DNA from: Caballeronia temeraria
Lineage (GTDB): Bacteria; Pseudomonadota; Gammaproteobacteria; Burkholderiales; Burkholderiaceae
Assembly (NCBI RefSeq): GCF_001544795.2
Contig: NZ_FCOI02000004.1
Span: 124,001-188,000, forward strand
DNA length: 64,000 nucleotides
Reading direction: 5' to 3'
The position numbers and the translations under genes were made by a program. This document shows, in pieces, positions 56,503-64,000 of the stretch. Numbering within the stretch: position 1 is the stretch's first letter; each line of letters begins with the position of its first letter. The notes under the pieces were generated by a model, which saw only the letters and a list, made by a program, of their open reading frames with translations, did not search any database and was not told the origin of the DNA.

Positions 56503-57585
56503 ATGACCGCGACCCGACCCGACGACCCGCACGCCCCATTGCCGCCTTCGCTGCCGACGGACACGCCTTTCCGCCTGCTCGTCGAAGCGGTCGAAGACTA
56601 TGCGATCTTTCTGCTCGACGCCTACGGCCGCGTCGCGACGTGGAACAACGGCGCGCGCAGGATCAAGGGCTATGACGCGAGCGAGATCGTCGGCCGTCAC
56701 TTTTCCGTGTTTTATCCGCCCGACGCCATCGCGGCGCGCAAGCCGCAGCAGGAGCTGGAGATGGCGGCGCGCGCCGGGCGCGTCGAGGACGAAGGCTGGC
56801 GCATCCGCAAAGACGGAAGCCGCTTCTGGGCCAACGTGGTCGTCACCGCGCTGCACGATCCGCAGGGGACATTGATCGGCTTCGCCAAGATCACGCGCGA
56901 CATGACCGACCGCTTGCGGCTCGCGGAACTGCAACATGCGCGCGAATTGTCGGCGCATGTGCAGAGCGCGCTGGAAAACGAGCGCGCGTCGATCTCCCGC
57001 GAATTGCACGACGATCTCGGCCAGCAGCTCGCCGCGCTGAAGATGCAGGTGTCGATACTCCGGACCGGCGCGGCGGACGCGCATGTCGTGCAGCAGGCGC
57101 TCGCGCAGATCGATACGATCATCGGCTCCGTGCGGCGCATCTCGGCGGGCCTGCGCCCGCCCGTGCTCGACGACCTCGGGCTTTTCGCCGCCATCGACTG
57201 GCTCGTCTGCGACTTTCGCCGCCGCTTCGACCTCGCGATCCGTCTGGATATCGACGGCGACGAGGACGGACTCGACACAGCCGCGTCCACGTCGATTTTC
57301 CGGCTCGTGCAGGAGGCGCTCACGAACGTCGTGCGTCACGCGCACGCGAGCGAGGTGCGCATCTCGATCGTCTGCGCGCGCTCGCGCTGCATTCTGACGA
57401 TCGAAGACGATGGCCGCGGCGCCGATATTACGCGTGCCCGTCCGGACGGCACCTTCGGCCTGCTCGGCATGGGCGAGCGCGTGCGCCAGCTCGGCGGTGC
57501 AATCGAGTTTCGCAGCGCGCCGGGCGAGGGATTTTCCATCCGCGCGGATATTCCGCTTCCCGGACCCGCCCGCGACGAACCTTGA
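56503..57585 (+). CDS. PAS-domain sensor histidine kinase, NarL type
   Basis: A 360-residue soluble kinase. The N-terminal PAS domain (about 20-145, FRLLVEAVEDYAIFLLDAYG to FAKITRDMTDR) is followed by HisKA_3 with the phospho-His in ISRELHDDLGQQLAALK (about 175) and an HATPase domain (FRLVQEALTNVVRHAHAS, EDDGRGAD, GLLGMGERV). No membrane helix, so it senses a cytoplasmic signal such as oxygen or redox state. No response regulator is adjacent. A TTG start at 56476 is possible. Confidence 0.88.
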   Translation: MTATRPDDPHAPLPPSLPTDTPFRLLVEAVEDYAIFLLDAYGRVATWNNGARRIKGYDASEIVGRHFSVFYPPDAIAARKPQQELEMAARAGRVEDEGWRIRKDGSRFWANVVVTALHDPQGTLIGFAKITRDMTDRLRLAELQHARELSAHVQSALENERASISRELHDDLGQQLAALKMQVSILRTGAADAHVVQQALAQIDTIIGSVRRISAGLRPPVLDDLGLFAAIDWLVCDFRRRFDLAIRLDIDGDEDGLDTAASTSIFRLVQEALTNVVRHAHASEVRISIVCARSRCILTIEDDGRGADITRARPDGTFGLLGMGERVRQLGGAIEFRSAPGEGFSIRADIPLPGPARDEP

Positions 57586-57622
57586 CCTGAGTCAAACGCT
57601 CGGGCGCGCCTGTCCGTAGACT
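57582..57622 (+). promoter_or_regulatory. FNR/Anr-type class II promoter of first Usp gene
   Basis: TTGAC-CTGA-GTCAA (57582-57595) is a symmetric variant of the FNR/Anr box TTGAT-N4-ATCAA. Its centre is 76.5 bp before the Usp ATG. TAGACT at 57617-57622 is the -10 at the position predicted if the box is centred at -41.5. The box begins at the last codon of the kinase gene. Confidence 0.7.
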
Positions 57623-57664
57623 CGATCGCACGTCAGCGCCAACACATCGAATCAGGAGGCCGCC

Positions 57665-58132
57665 ATGTACAAGCGCATTCTCGTGCCTATCGACGGCAGT
57701 CCGACTTCCCTGCACGCGCTCGACGAAGCGATCCAGATCGCACTCGCGAACAAGGCGCAGATGCAGCCGCTTTTCGTCGTGGACATTCAGCCCGTCAGCT
57801 ACGACGCCACGAGCGCGTTCTATCCCAGCCTGCGCGACGCGCTGCTCGAAGAAGGTCGGCGGCTCGCGGCGACGGCCGCCGATCGCATGACGCAAGCCGG
57901 CGTCGAAGGCGTCCCGCGCGTCTGCGAAGTCGATTATCTCGGCGACGACATCCCGCAGCGCATTCGTCATTGCGCCGACGATTTCCACGCCGATCTCGTC
58001 GTCATGGGCACACACGGGCGGCGCGGATGGCGTCGTCTCGTGCTCGGCAGCGTCGCCGAAGGATTCGTGCGCCGCGCGCGCTGTCCCGTTCTGCTGGTGC
58101 CGGGCAGCGAGACTGGCGAACCGCACGCGTGA
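57665..58132 (+). CDS. Universal stress protein (UspA family)
   Basis: A 155-residue UspA-fold protein. It begins MYKRILVPIDGSPTSLHALD and has the ATP-binding motif VMGTHGRRGWRRLVLGSVAE (G-2x-G-9x-G-S type), so it probably binds ATP. UspA proteins support survival under growth arrest, low oxygen or other stresses. A good ribosome-binding site (AGGAGG) precedes the ATG. An FNR/Anr-type promoter lies upstream. Confidence 0.93.
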   Translation: MYKRILVPIDGSPTSLHALDEAIQIALANKAQMQPLFVVDIQPVSYDATSAFYPSLRDALLEEGRRLAATAADRMTQAGVEGVPRVCEVDYLGDDIPQRIRHCADDFHADLVVMGTHGRRGWRRLVLGSVAEGFVRRARCPVLLVPGSETGEPHA

Positions 58133-58141
58133 ACGGATCGC

Positions 58142-58447
58142 TCAGGCGCGGCTTGAAGAAGACTGGGCGCGCGCCTCGCGGAAGCGGAAAAATCCGCTGC
58201 GCAGCATGACCGACGTGCCGCCGACGCGGCTCAGAACGTGCTCGGCGGCGCCTTCGATCGATGCGCGATGGCTCTCGAACGCCTGCTGCAGATCTTCCTC
58301 GCGCCATGACGCCGCGCCGAAATGATCCTCCAGCGCCTCGGCGGAAATGGTGCATTCGATCGGCTCGCCATCCGCGAACGCGGCGAACGTGAGCGAAGGG
58401 GCATCGCCCTGATAGACGGGCGGCTGGGTCGGAAACGTGATGATCAT
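58142..58447 (-). CDS. DUF1488 family protein
   Basis: A 101-residue protein matching the DUF1488 pattern: an N-terminal beta segment (VYQGDAPSLTFAAFADGEPI), ECTISAEALEDHFGA and a C-terminal helical part. The last residues RAQSSSSRA are low complexity. Function unknown. It is preceded by a perfect FNR box with class II spacing, so it is probably induced at low oxygen. It converges with the first Usp gene. Confidence 0.8.
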   Translation of the reverse strand: MIITFPTQPPVYQGDAPSLTFAAFADGEPIECTISAEALEDHFGAASWREEDLQQAFESHRASIEGAAEHVLSRVGGTSVMLRSGFFRFREARAQSSSSRA

Positions 58448-58487
58448 GCCGATACCTCGTGGACCGTGGATGCGAACATATCCACTC

Positions 58488-58529
58488 AGTCTTGGACACC
58501 GATGCGCGGCGCGTATTGATCTGGATCAA
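58488..58529 (-). promoter_or_regulatory. Perfect FNR/Anr box and -10 for the DUF1488 gene
   Basis: TTGAT-CTGG-ATCAA (58516-58529) matches the FNR/Anr consensus exactly. Its centre is about 75.5 bp before the DUF1488 start. On the minus strand AAGACT (58488-58493) is at the -10 position expected for class II activation. The box overlaps the stop of the upstream Usp gene by 4 bp. Confidence 0.78.
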
Positions 58530-58960
58530 GACGCCTGCTTCGCGCGCGTGAGCATGACCGGGCACGTCGAGCGTCGTACGAAGGCTTCCGCGACGCTGCC
58601 GAGCGCCACCCGGCGAAATCCGGTGCGGCCGTGCGTGCCCATCACGACGAGATCCACCGGCATCTGCTCCACGCGCCGCTGCAGGCATTTCGCGATGGTG
58701 TCGGTCACGTTGCGCGTCTCGGCCAGCTCCGTTTCGCACGCGATGCCCGCGTCGAGCACGCGAGCGTACGCGATGTCCAGCGCATGCCCGCTTTCCTCGC
58801 GCACATCCACGCGGTACGCCGCCGGAAATGACGAAAGCGCGGCCACATCGATCACGGAAACGATATAAATCTTCGCGCGCGCGCCTATCCGGATCGCTTC
58901 GTCGAGCGCGCGTTCCGAGCATTCGCTACCGTCTATCGCGACAAGAATCGTGTGGTACAT
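58526..58960 (-). CDS. Universal stress protein (UspA family)
   Basis: A 144-residue UspA protein, beginning MYHTILVAIDGSECSERALD and carrying the ATP-binding motif VMGTHGRTGFRRVALGSVAE. The start at MYHTIL is preferred over a GTG 18 bases upstream. It is a clear paralogue of the first Usp gene. The DUF1488 gene follows on the same strand, but with its own FNR-type promoter. Confidence 0.92.
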   Translation of the reverse strand: MYHTILVAIDGSECSERALDEAIRIGARAKIYIVSVIDVAALSSFPAAYRVDVREESGHALDIAYARVLDAGIACETELAETRNVTDTIAKCLQRRVEQMPVDLVVMGTHGRTGFRRVALGSVAEAFVRRSTCPVMLTRAKQAS

Positions 58961-58987
58961 GGTTGTATCGGCATGCACGCTCGCCGT

Positions 58988-59077
58988 TCACGCCGCCCAC
59001 GTCAGTTTGTCGATGCGCACGAGCTTGCGTTCGATGCGCCCCAAGGAAACATCGATCAGCCGGTCCGCCATCCTCAT
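58988..59077 (-). CDS. Possible 29-residue ORF coupled to the alcohol dehydrogenase
   Basis: A short reading (MRMADRLIDVSLGRIERKLV then RIDKLTWAA) starts with an ATG that overlaps the alcohol dehydrogenase stop (ATGA). It is amphipathic and basic, with no own ribosome-binding site. It fills most of the gap before the Usp gene. The overlap suggests coupled translation, but length makes chance possible. Confidence 0.3.
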   Translation of the reverse strand: MRMADRLIDVSLGRIERKLVRIDKLTWAA

Positions 59078-60114
59078 GTCATTTCGATAATGACCTTCAG
59101 CGCGTTCGTTTCCGCCGCACGGCCGAAGGTGTCGTACGCGTCGAGCGCGCGCGCGAGCGTAAAACGGTGCGTGATGAGCTGCTGCGGCTGCAGCCTGCCC
59201 GCGCGCACGGTCTTGAGCAGCATCGGCGTGCTGACGGTGTCGACGAGACGCGTCGTGATACTGATATTACGATCCCACAGCGATTCCAGATGCAGATCGG
59301 CCTTCACGCCGTGCACGCCGACATTCGCGATCGTTCCGCCCGCCGCAACGATCCGCTGGCACAGCTCGAAAGTCGCCGGAATGCCGACCGCCTCCACCGC
59401 GCAATCGACGCCCGCGCCATCGGTCAGACGCATGATCTCGGCGACCGCGTCCGTGCTCTCGATGTCGATGCATCCGCTCGCGCCGAACGTGCGCGCGATT
59501 TCGAGCCGATGCCGGTCGCGATCGATCATCACGATCTGCGCCGGCGCATAGAACTGCGCGGTGAGCAGCGCCGCGAGACCGATCGGCCCCGCGCCGACGA
59601 TCGCAACCGTGCTGCCCGGCTGCACGCGGCCGTTGAGCACGCCGCATTCGAAACCTGTCGGAAGAATGTCGGAGAGCATGACGAGCGCCTCTTCCTCGAC
59701 GCCCGCCGGAATCGGATAGAGGCTAGTATCAGCGTGCGGAATGCGGACGTATTCGGCCTGCGTGCCGTCGATCTTGTGGCCGAGAATCCAGCCGCCCGTC
59801 GCGCAATGCGAATACATGCCGCGCCGGCACGCCTCGCACTTACCGCACGACGAAATGCACGAAATCAGCACGTGATCGCCCGGCTTGAACGCGGACACGG
59901 CCGCGCCGGTTTCTTCGACGATTCCCACGCCTTCATGGCCCAGCACGCGGCCCGGCTCGCAGGTCGGGACGTCGCCCTTGAGGATATGCAGATCGGTGCC
60001 GCAGATGGTCGTGCGCGTCACACGAACGATCGCATCGGTTGCGGCGGCAAGCGCGGGGCGCGGCCGCTCGTCGAGTGATTTGTTGCCGGGACCGTGATAG
60101 ACAAGTGCCTTCAT
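59074..60114 (-). CDS. Zinc-dependent alcohol dehydrogenase
   Basis: A 346-residue medium-chain dehydrogenase. Catalytic zinc ligands are Cys in TTICGTDLHILKG and His-Glu in GHEGVGIVEE; the structural zinc site is CISSCGKCEACRRGMYSHC. The Rossmann motif VAIVGAGPIGLAALL follows. The type resembles aldehyde- or alcohol-oxidising threonine-dehydrogenase-like enzymes found in low-oxygen islands of Burkholderia. It is divergent from a tandem Usp, with a shared FNR-type box. A GGAG site precedes the start. Confidence 0.92.
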   Translation of the reverse strand: MKALVYHGPGNKSLDERPRPALAAATDAIVRVTRTTICGTDLHILKGDVPTCEPGRVLGHEGVGIVEETGAAVSAFKPGDHVLISCISSCGKCEACRRGMYSHCATGGWILGHKIDGTQAEYVRIPHADTSLYPIPAGVEEEALVMLSDILPTGFECGVLNGRVQPGSTVAIVGAGPIGLAALLTAQFYAPAQIVMIDRDRHRLEIARTFGASGCIDIESTDAVAEIMRLTDGAGVDCAVEAVGIPATFELCQRIVAAGGTIANVGVHGVKADLHLESLWDRNISITTRLVDTVSTPMLLKTVRAGRLQPQQLITHRFTLARALDAYDTFGRAAETNALKVIIEMT

Positions 60115-60188
60115 TCGCGAACTCCTTGCGTGGCGCACGACGACGTGCATGACCGCGCCCAGCGTATCGCGATGGCCGCCGCGTCCAG

Positions 60189-60230
60189 TTGATCTGAGTC
60201 AAGGGAAGTGCGGCGACGCTTCCTTAGACT
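60189..60230 (+). promoter_or_regulatory. FNR/Anr-type promoter in the Adh/Usp divergent region
   Basis: TTGAT-CTGA-GTCAA (60189-60202) is one base from the perfect FNR/Anr box. Its centre is 74.5 bp before the tandem Usp ATG, and TAGACT (60225-60230) is the -10, as in front of the first Usp gene. On the minus strand TACGCT (60161-60166) is at the corresponding position for the alcohol dehydrogenase, so one box may serve both. Confidence 0.72.
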
Positions 60231-60269
60231 CGGAGCCGGTCCATGCTCAACCGACTCGGGGAGTCATCG

Positions 60270-61109
60270 ATGACTTACAGGACGATTCTCGTGCACCTCG
60301 ATACGAGCGCGCGCGCCCATCCTCGGCTGGAAACCGCGTTGCAACTCGCGAAACAGTTCGACGCCTATGTGATCGGCCTCTACGCGGTCTTCGAACCGAA
60401 CGCGCGCGCCTTCAATGTCATGGCAGGCTCCGCCGGCTATTACGACGAGTACGCCGCCATGCGCCGCGAACGGGCCAACGCGCTCGAACGGCTCTTTCAC
60501 GCGGAGCTGAACCGCGCGGGCGTGTCGGGCGAATGGCTCGCGCCGGGTGGCGGGGCGGATCGTGCGGTGCCGCATCACGCGCGTTGCGCCGATCTCGTGA
60601 TCGTGGGCCAGGACGATCCGGGCGATGCCGAATCGTTCATCGGCGAAGGCTTTCGCGAGCATCTGATCCTGTCGGCGGGACGTCCGGTGCTGCTCGTGCC
60701 CTACACGGGCTCTTTCGCCGCCGTCGGCCAGTTTCCGATGATCGCGTGGGATGGCGGACGCGAAGCCGCGCGCGCTGTCCACGACGCATTGCCGTTGCTG
60801 AAGGCGGCCGGGCGCGCGACCATCGTCACGCTCGATGTGCACGCCGGCGACGCGCGCGGCGAGCGCAGCGCGGGCGGCGATATCGCGGCGTGCATCGCGC
60901 GGCATGGCGTCGAAGTCGAGATCGTGCCGGGCGTGGCCGGCACAGAGGCATCGGCGGGCGATGTGCTGCTATCGCGCGCGGCCGATCTCGGCGCGGATCT
61001 CGTCGTGATGGGCGGCTATGGTCATGCGCGTCTGCGCGAGCTCGTCCTGGGCGGCGCGACGCGCACCTTCCTCGAATCGATGACCGTGCCCGTGCTGATG
61101 TCGCATTGA
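60270..61109 (+). CDS. Tandem-domain universal stress protein
   Basis: A 279-residue protein with two Usp domains: the first (about 1-150, TYRTILVHLDTSARAHPRLE) lacks the glycine-rich ATP motif, the second (about 155-279) ends with VMGGYGHARLRELVLGGATR, an ATP-site variant. Such tandem Usps resemble E. coli UspE-like proteins. A GGGGAG site precedes the ATG at 60270. Its promoter has an FNR/Anr-type box. Confidence 0.9.
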   Translation: MTYRTILVHLDTSARAHPRLETALQLAKQFDAYVIGLYAVFEPNARAFNVMAGSAGYYDEYAAMRRERANALERLFHAELNRAGVSGEWLAPGGGADRAVPHHARCADLVIVGQDDPGDAESFIGEGFREHLILSAGRPVLLVPYTGSFAAVGQFPMIAWDGGREAARAVHDALPLLKAAGRATIVTLDVHAGDARGERSAGGDIAACIARHGVEVEIVPGVAGTEASAGDVLLSRAADLGADLVVMGGYGHARLRELVLGGATRTFLESMTVPVLMSH

Positions 61110-61164
61110 TACGGCCCCGGCCTACCGCGCGTACCATGAAAATATCGACTATCGAGGAGAAGCC

Positions 61165-61359
61165 ATGAACGCGGTATGCCCGCTGCACGGGCCGACGACC
61201 ATCATCCGCACGAACGCCTATGGCTTTCCGGTCTATGCATGCTGTTGCGACGACGTGCCCTATGTCACGCCGCCCGACGCCTGCACGAGAGCGCCGACGC
61301 AGCGCGGCGCGCCCGTCGAGCCGCGCAAGTCCCGGCAGCCGGAACCCGCGAAGGAATGA
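61165..61359 (+). CDS. Small cysteine-containing hypothetical protein
   Basis: A 64-residue protein that starts MNAVCPLHGPTTIIRTNAYG and has cysteines in ACCCDDVP and DACTRAP. CPLHG plus the CCC cluster suggests metal binding. A GAGGAG site lies before the ATG. No family is recognised. It follows the tandem Usp by 55 bp, probably in the same transcript. Confidence 0.6.
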   Translation: MNAVCPLHGPTTIIRTNAYGFPVYACCCDDVPYVTPPDACTRAPTQRGAPVEPRKSRQPEPAKE

Positions 61360-61377
61360 CACCGGGCGCGCACGCTG

Positions 61378-62718
61378 TCAGGCCGGATCGGCGGCGGCGA
61401 CGGCGATGCCGTCGTTCCGGGAACGGCGCGCATCGATCAGGCAGACCGCCAGCATCGCGATGACGCCGGGAACCGCGATGGCGACGAAGTTCTGCTGCAG
61501 CGGCAAGGCCTTGCTCACGAGAAAGCCGATCACGATGGGCGCGAGAATCGCCCCGCCGCGCCCGATGCCCGACGCCCAGCCGATGCCCGTCGAGCGGATC
61601 GCGGTCGGATAGAACTGCCCGGCGAACGCATACGTGACGATCTGCGTGCCGATCGTCGACGCGCCCGCAAGACCAACCAGGAAGAACAGCACGGCGACCG
61701 GAACCTTCACGCCCAGCAGGCTGATGGAGATCGCCGCGAGCGCGTACATCGCGATCAGCACGTATTTGATGTTGAACCGGTCGGCGAGCCATCCGCCGCC
61801 GATCGCGCCGATCATCGCGCCGAAGTTCAGAACCAGCACGAACGTGAGGGCCGAGCCGAGGCTGTGTCCGGCGCCGGCCATGAGTTTCGTGAGCCAGGAA
61901 CTCAGCGCGTAGACCATGAACAGGCACATGAAGAACGCGATCCACAGCATGACGGTGCTCGTGCCGCGTCCTTCGGCGAACAGTCGCGCGATCGGCGAAC
62001 CGGGCGCGCCTTCACGGTCGGACAATGAAAAGCGGTCTGCAAGTTGCGGCACATAGCGCGGATCGATGCGCGAAAGAATATCTTTCAGACGCGTCGAGCG
62101 CTCGTTTCGAACGAGAAACGCCAGCGACTCCGGCATGTACTTCAGGATCACGGGCGCGAGCAGCGCCGGAAACCCTGCGGCGAGAAACACGGATTGCCAG
62201 CCGTAGCGCTCGATCATGCCCTTGCCGACGAGCGCCGCCAGCATGCCGCCGACGGAATATCCGCTGAACATCAGCGTCACCATCGTGCTGCGGATCTTGC
62301 GCGGCGAGTACTCGGTCATTTGCGCGACGACATTCGGCATCACGCCGCCGATGCCCAGTCCCGCGAGAAAGCGCGCAATGCCGAACGTCACCGGATCGCG
62401 CGTCAGCCCGGCCGCGGCCGTGAATATGCTGAACAGCAGGAGACAGATGACGATGGCGGGCACGCGGCCGATTCTGTCGGCGATGGTGCCGAGAAACACC
62501 GCGCCGAGCATCATGCCGAGCAGCGCGGAACTCACCATGAAGCCGGCGCTCGTCGGCTGAATGCCCATGTCGCTCATGATCGACGGCAGCGCGATCCCGA
62601 CGACCGCGAGATCGTATCCATCGAAGATGATGATGAGCGCGCACCAGAACAGAAGCAGCACGTGAAACTTGCCGAACCGCGCATCGTCGCATAGCTTTTG
62701 CACGTCTATTTGCCGCAT
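61378..62718 (-). CDS. MFS transporter, aromatic acid:H+ symporter (AAHS) type
   Basis: A 446-residue, 12-helix carrier of the AAHS family (relatives of PcaK and BenK). Diagnostic are FDGYDLAVVGIALPSIMSDM in helix 1, GTIADRIGRVPAIV in the first loop, and FLAGLGIGGVMPNVVAQMTE. It probably imports an aromatic carboxylate. The start MRQIDVQKLC has a GGAGA site; a longer in-frame reading upstream is not supported. It is the last gene of a minus-strand cluster with RidA and a BenD-like enzyme. Confidence 0.9.
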   Translation of the reverse strand: MRQIDVQKLCDDARFGKFHVLLLFWCALIIIFDGYDLAVVGIALPSIMSDMGIQPTSAGFMVSSALLGMMLGAVFLGTIADRIGRVPAIVICLLLFSIFTAAAGLTRDPVTFGIARFLAGLGIGGVMPNVVAQMTEYSPRKIRSTMVTLMFSGYSVGGMLAALVGKGMIERYGWQSVFLAAGFPALLAPVILKYMPESLAFLVRNERSTRLKDILSRIDPRYVPQLADRFSLSDREGAPGSPIARLFAEGRGTSTVMLWIAFFMCLFMVYALSSWLTKLMAGAGHSLGSALTFVLVLNFGAMIGAIGGGWLADRFNIKYVLIAMYALAAISISLLGVKVPVAVLFFLVGLAGASTIGTQIVTYAFAGQFYPTAIRSTGIGWASGIGRGGAILAPIVIGFLVSKALPLQQNFVAIAVPGVIAMLAVCLIDARRSRNDGIAVAAADPA

Positions 62719-62886
62719 GATGTCTCCATTGATGTAGGACTTGCAGTGATTCCGCGTTGGTCTTTTTTGTATTGATTTCGACGGCTCGATGAACGCGCGC
62801 GCGTTCTCCTTGCCGCGTTCGTGGCGCAGCAAGGGCTCGCGTTTAATGTGTTTTTCGTTGACGGACTGCGTTGAAGTGCTTGCGTG

Positions 62887-63294
62887 TTACGACGGGTTCG
62901 CCGTCAATACGGCCACTGCCTTGATCTCGACGATATAACCCGGAGCGCCGCCGAGCATGTGCGCGCCCACTGCCGTCCATGCGGGCAGCGGATGCGTGTT
63001 GAGATAGCGGTCGCGCACCTGCATGAACAAGGGCAGATCGCGCATATCGGTGTGAAAGGTCGTCACGTCGACGACATCGCTCAATGAAGCGCCCGCCGCT
63101 TCCAGCACGAGCTTCAGATTCTCGAATGCCTGCACGATCTGCGCCTCGCGGTCCTCGACCCGTTGCATCGCGGCATCGCGGCCGATCTGTCCGGACACGT
63201 AGATCGTGTTGCCGGCCTTGATTGCGGGCGCATAGCGGATCTTTTCGTACACCGCTTCCATTCCCGCGGGAACGATAGCCTTGCGTTCACTCAT
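62887..63294 (-). CDS. RidA/YjgF-family protein
   Basis: A 135-residue RidA-family protein. The N-terminal block GNTIYVSGQIGRDAAMQRVE and the centre ENLKLVLEAAGASLSDVVDV are typical. The C-terminal region (YIVEIKAVAVL) has Glu instead of the usual context of the active-site Arg (IEIEA), and no clear Arg105, so it is a non-RidA subfamily. It probably acts on an intermediate of the adjacent pathway. The start MSERKAIVPAG has a GGGAGA site. Confidence 0.87.
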   Translation of the reverse strand: MSERKAIVPAGMEAVYEKIRYAPAIKAGNTIYVSGQIGRDAAMQRVEDREAQIVQAFENLKLVLEAAGASLSDVVDVTTFHTDMRDLPLFMQVRDRYLNTHPLPAWTAVGAHMLGGAPGYIVEIKAVAVLTANPS

Positions 63295-63313
63295 GAATGC
63301 GTCTCCCGCGAAA

Positions 63314-64000
63314 TCAGCCGTTATCGCCGCCGGCGACGGGTAATACCGCGCCGGTGATATAGCTCGCTTCATCCGATGCGAGGAAAAGAATCGGCGCGAT
63401 CTGTTCGTCAAGCGTGCCGTAGCGTTTGAAGAAGGTCGATTCGGTGACCTGCTTCACCGCTTCGCCCATCCAGATTTTTTCCCGTTCGCTGTCGCCGCTC
63501 GCATTACGCGGCACGCGTCGCGGAGGCGCTTCGGTGCCGCCCGGCGCCGCCGCGACCACGCGGATGTTGTGCTCGCCGTATTCCATCGCGAGCGCTTGTG
63601 TCATCGCGTTGACGCCGCCTTTCGCAGCCGAATACGGCACGCGGCGAATCCCGCGCGTCGCGTTCGACGACACGTTCACGATCGTTCCGCGTCCGCGCTC
63701 GAGCAGATGCGGCAACACCGCATGGCACGCGTAAAGCGTCGGCATGAGCGAGCGGCGAATCTCGGCGTCGATCTGCGCGGGCTCGAACTCGGCATACGGA
63801 CGCATGCGGATCGCGCCGCCGACGCCGTTGACGAGAATATCGATGCCGCCGAACGTGCGCGCCGCGAACGCCATCGCCGATGCCGCGCCTTCATACGTTT
63901 CCATATCGGCGACGAAGCCGGCTGTATCCGCGCCCTGCGCTTCGGCGGCCACTTCCTCGATGAAATCCGCGCGATCGACGAACAGCACCTTCGCGCCTTC
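63314..64000 (-). CDS. BenD-like short-chain dehydrogenase, partial
   Basis: At least 228 residues of an SDR enzyme; the N-terminal Rossmann glycine motif is beyond the right edge. It shows the BenD/XylL pattern: EIRRSLMPTLYACHAVLPHL, IVNVSSNATRGIRRVPYSAA (catalytic Ser, and Tyr-x3-Lys), GGTEAPPRRVPRNASG and the C-terminal LFLASDEASYITGAVLPVAG. BenD oxidises benzoate cis-diol to catechol. With the AAHS carrier downstream, this is probably the edge of a benzoate- or related aromatic-acid pathway. Confidence 0.88.
   Translation of the reverse strand, partial: EGAKVLFVDRADFIEEVAAEAQGADTAGFVADMETYEGAASAMAFAARTFGGIDILVNGVGGAIRMRPYAEFEPAQIDAEIRRSLMPTLYACHAVLPHLLERGRGTIVNVSSNATRGIRRVPYSAAKGGVNAMTQALAMEYGEHNIRVVAAAPGGTEAPPRRVPRNASGDSEREKIWMGEAVKQVTESTFFKRYGTLDEQIAPILFLASDEASYITGAVLPVAGGDNG

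Overview
The window is about 64 kb of GC-rich, densely coding DNA. Gene content points to a Burkholderiaceae bacterium of the Paraburkholderia/Caballeronia/Burkholderia type: a compact type VI secretion operon, many LysR/AraC regulators, MHS/AAHS/OFA transporters, a PaoABC-type oxidoreductase, an AcoD-type aldehyde dehydrogenase with a DUF779 partner, and clustered universal stress proteins. The accessory character suggests a secondary chromosome or megaplasmid, but that is inference. No tRNA, rRNA, CRISPR array, integrase or intact insertion sequence was seen. Both window edges cut genes (clpV at the left, a BenD-like dehydrogenase at the right).

Region by region. 1-9.1 kb: type VI secretion operon on the minus strand in the order hcp-tssA-tssB-tssC-tssE-tssF-tssG-tssH, with overlapping or nearly touching genes. 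9.3-11.0 kb: an ECF sigma factor and its membrane anti-sigma factor, divergent from a 77-residue protein; both sides carry the same GGAATA element. 11.0-16.9 kb: an eroded sugar-catabolic region with a DeoR regulator truncated at both ends, a 5'-deleted class II aldolase, an aldo/keto reductase, a lone sugar-binding protein, a DUF1479 protein, an AraC regulator and a DUF993 fragment. 16.8-22.5 kb: LysR, quinone reductase, two glutathione transferases, acyl-CoA synthetase and enoyl-CoA hydratase. 22.5-27.9 kb: DUF779 and aldehyde dehydrogenase behind a probable sigma-54 promoter, an oxalate/formate-type MFS carrier with a 45-residue small subunit, a tiny membrane protein, a HiPIP and a DUF4019 protein.

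28.1-33.7 kb: a frameshifted endonuclease/exonuclease/phosphatase gene, M14 and M20 hydrolases, LysR and an MHS transporter. 33.7-38.1 kb: a strong terminator followed at once by a small membrane-protein ORF, then paoABC. 38.2-42 kb: a SEC-C protein, an MNT-type antitoxin whose HEPN toxin has decayed, and malate synthase G. 42-45.5 kb: tautomerase, class II aldolase, urea transporter, a small membrane protein and an iron-dependent alcohol dehydrogenase. 45.5-55.3 kb: diguanylate cyclase, M23 peptidase, an ABC exporter/AttH-like operon, DUF1993 and a large lipoprotein with a beta-propeller-like body.

55.5-61.4 kb looks like a low-oxygen or stress island: two paralogous small proteins, an orphan PAS histidine kinase, three Usp genes, a DUF1488 protein and a zinc alcohol dehydrogenase. 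Three FNR/Anr-type boxes sit at almost the same distance (74-77 bp) from three start codons, each followed by an NAGACT -10 element at class II spacing. This is the best-supported regulatory signal in the window. 61.4-64 kb: an aromatic-acid-type MFS carrier, a RidA protein and a partial BenD-like dehydrogenase, probably the edge of an aromatic catabolic cluster.
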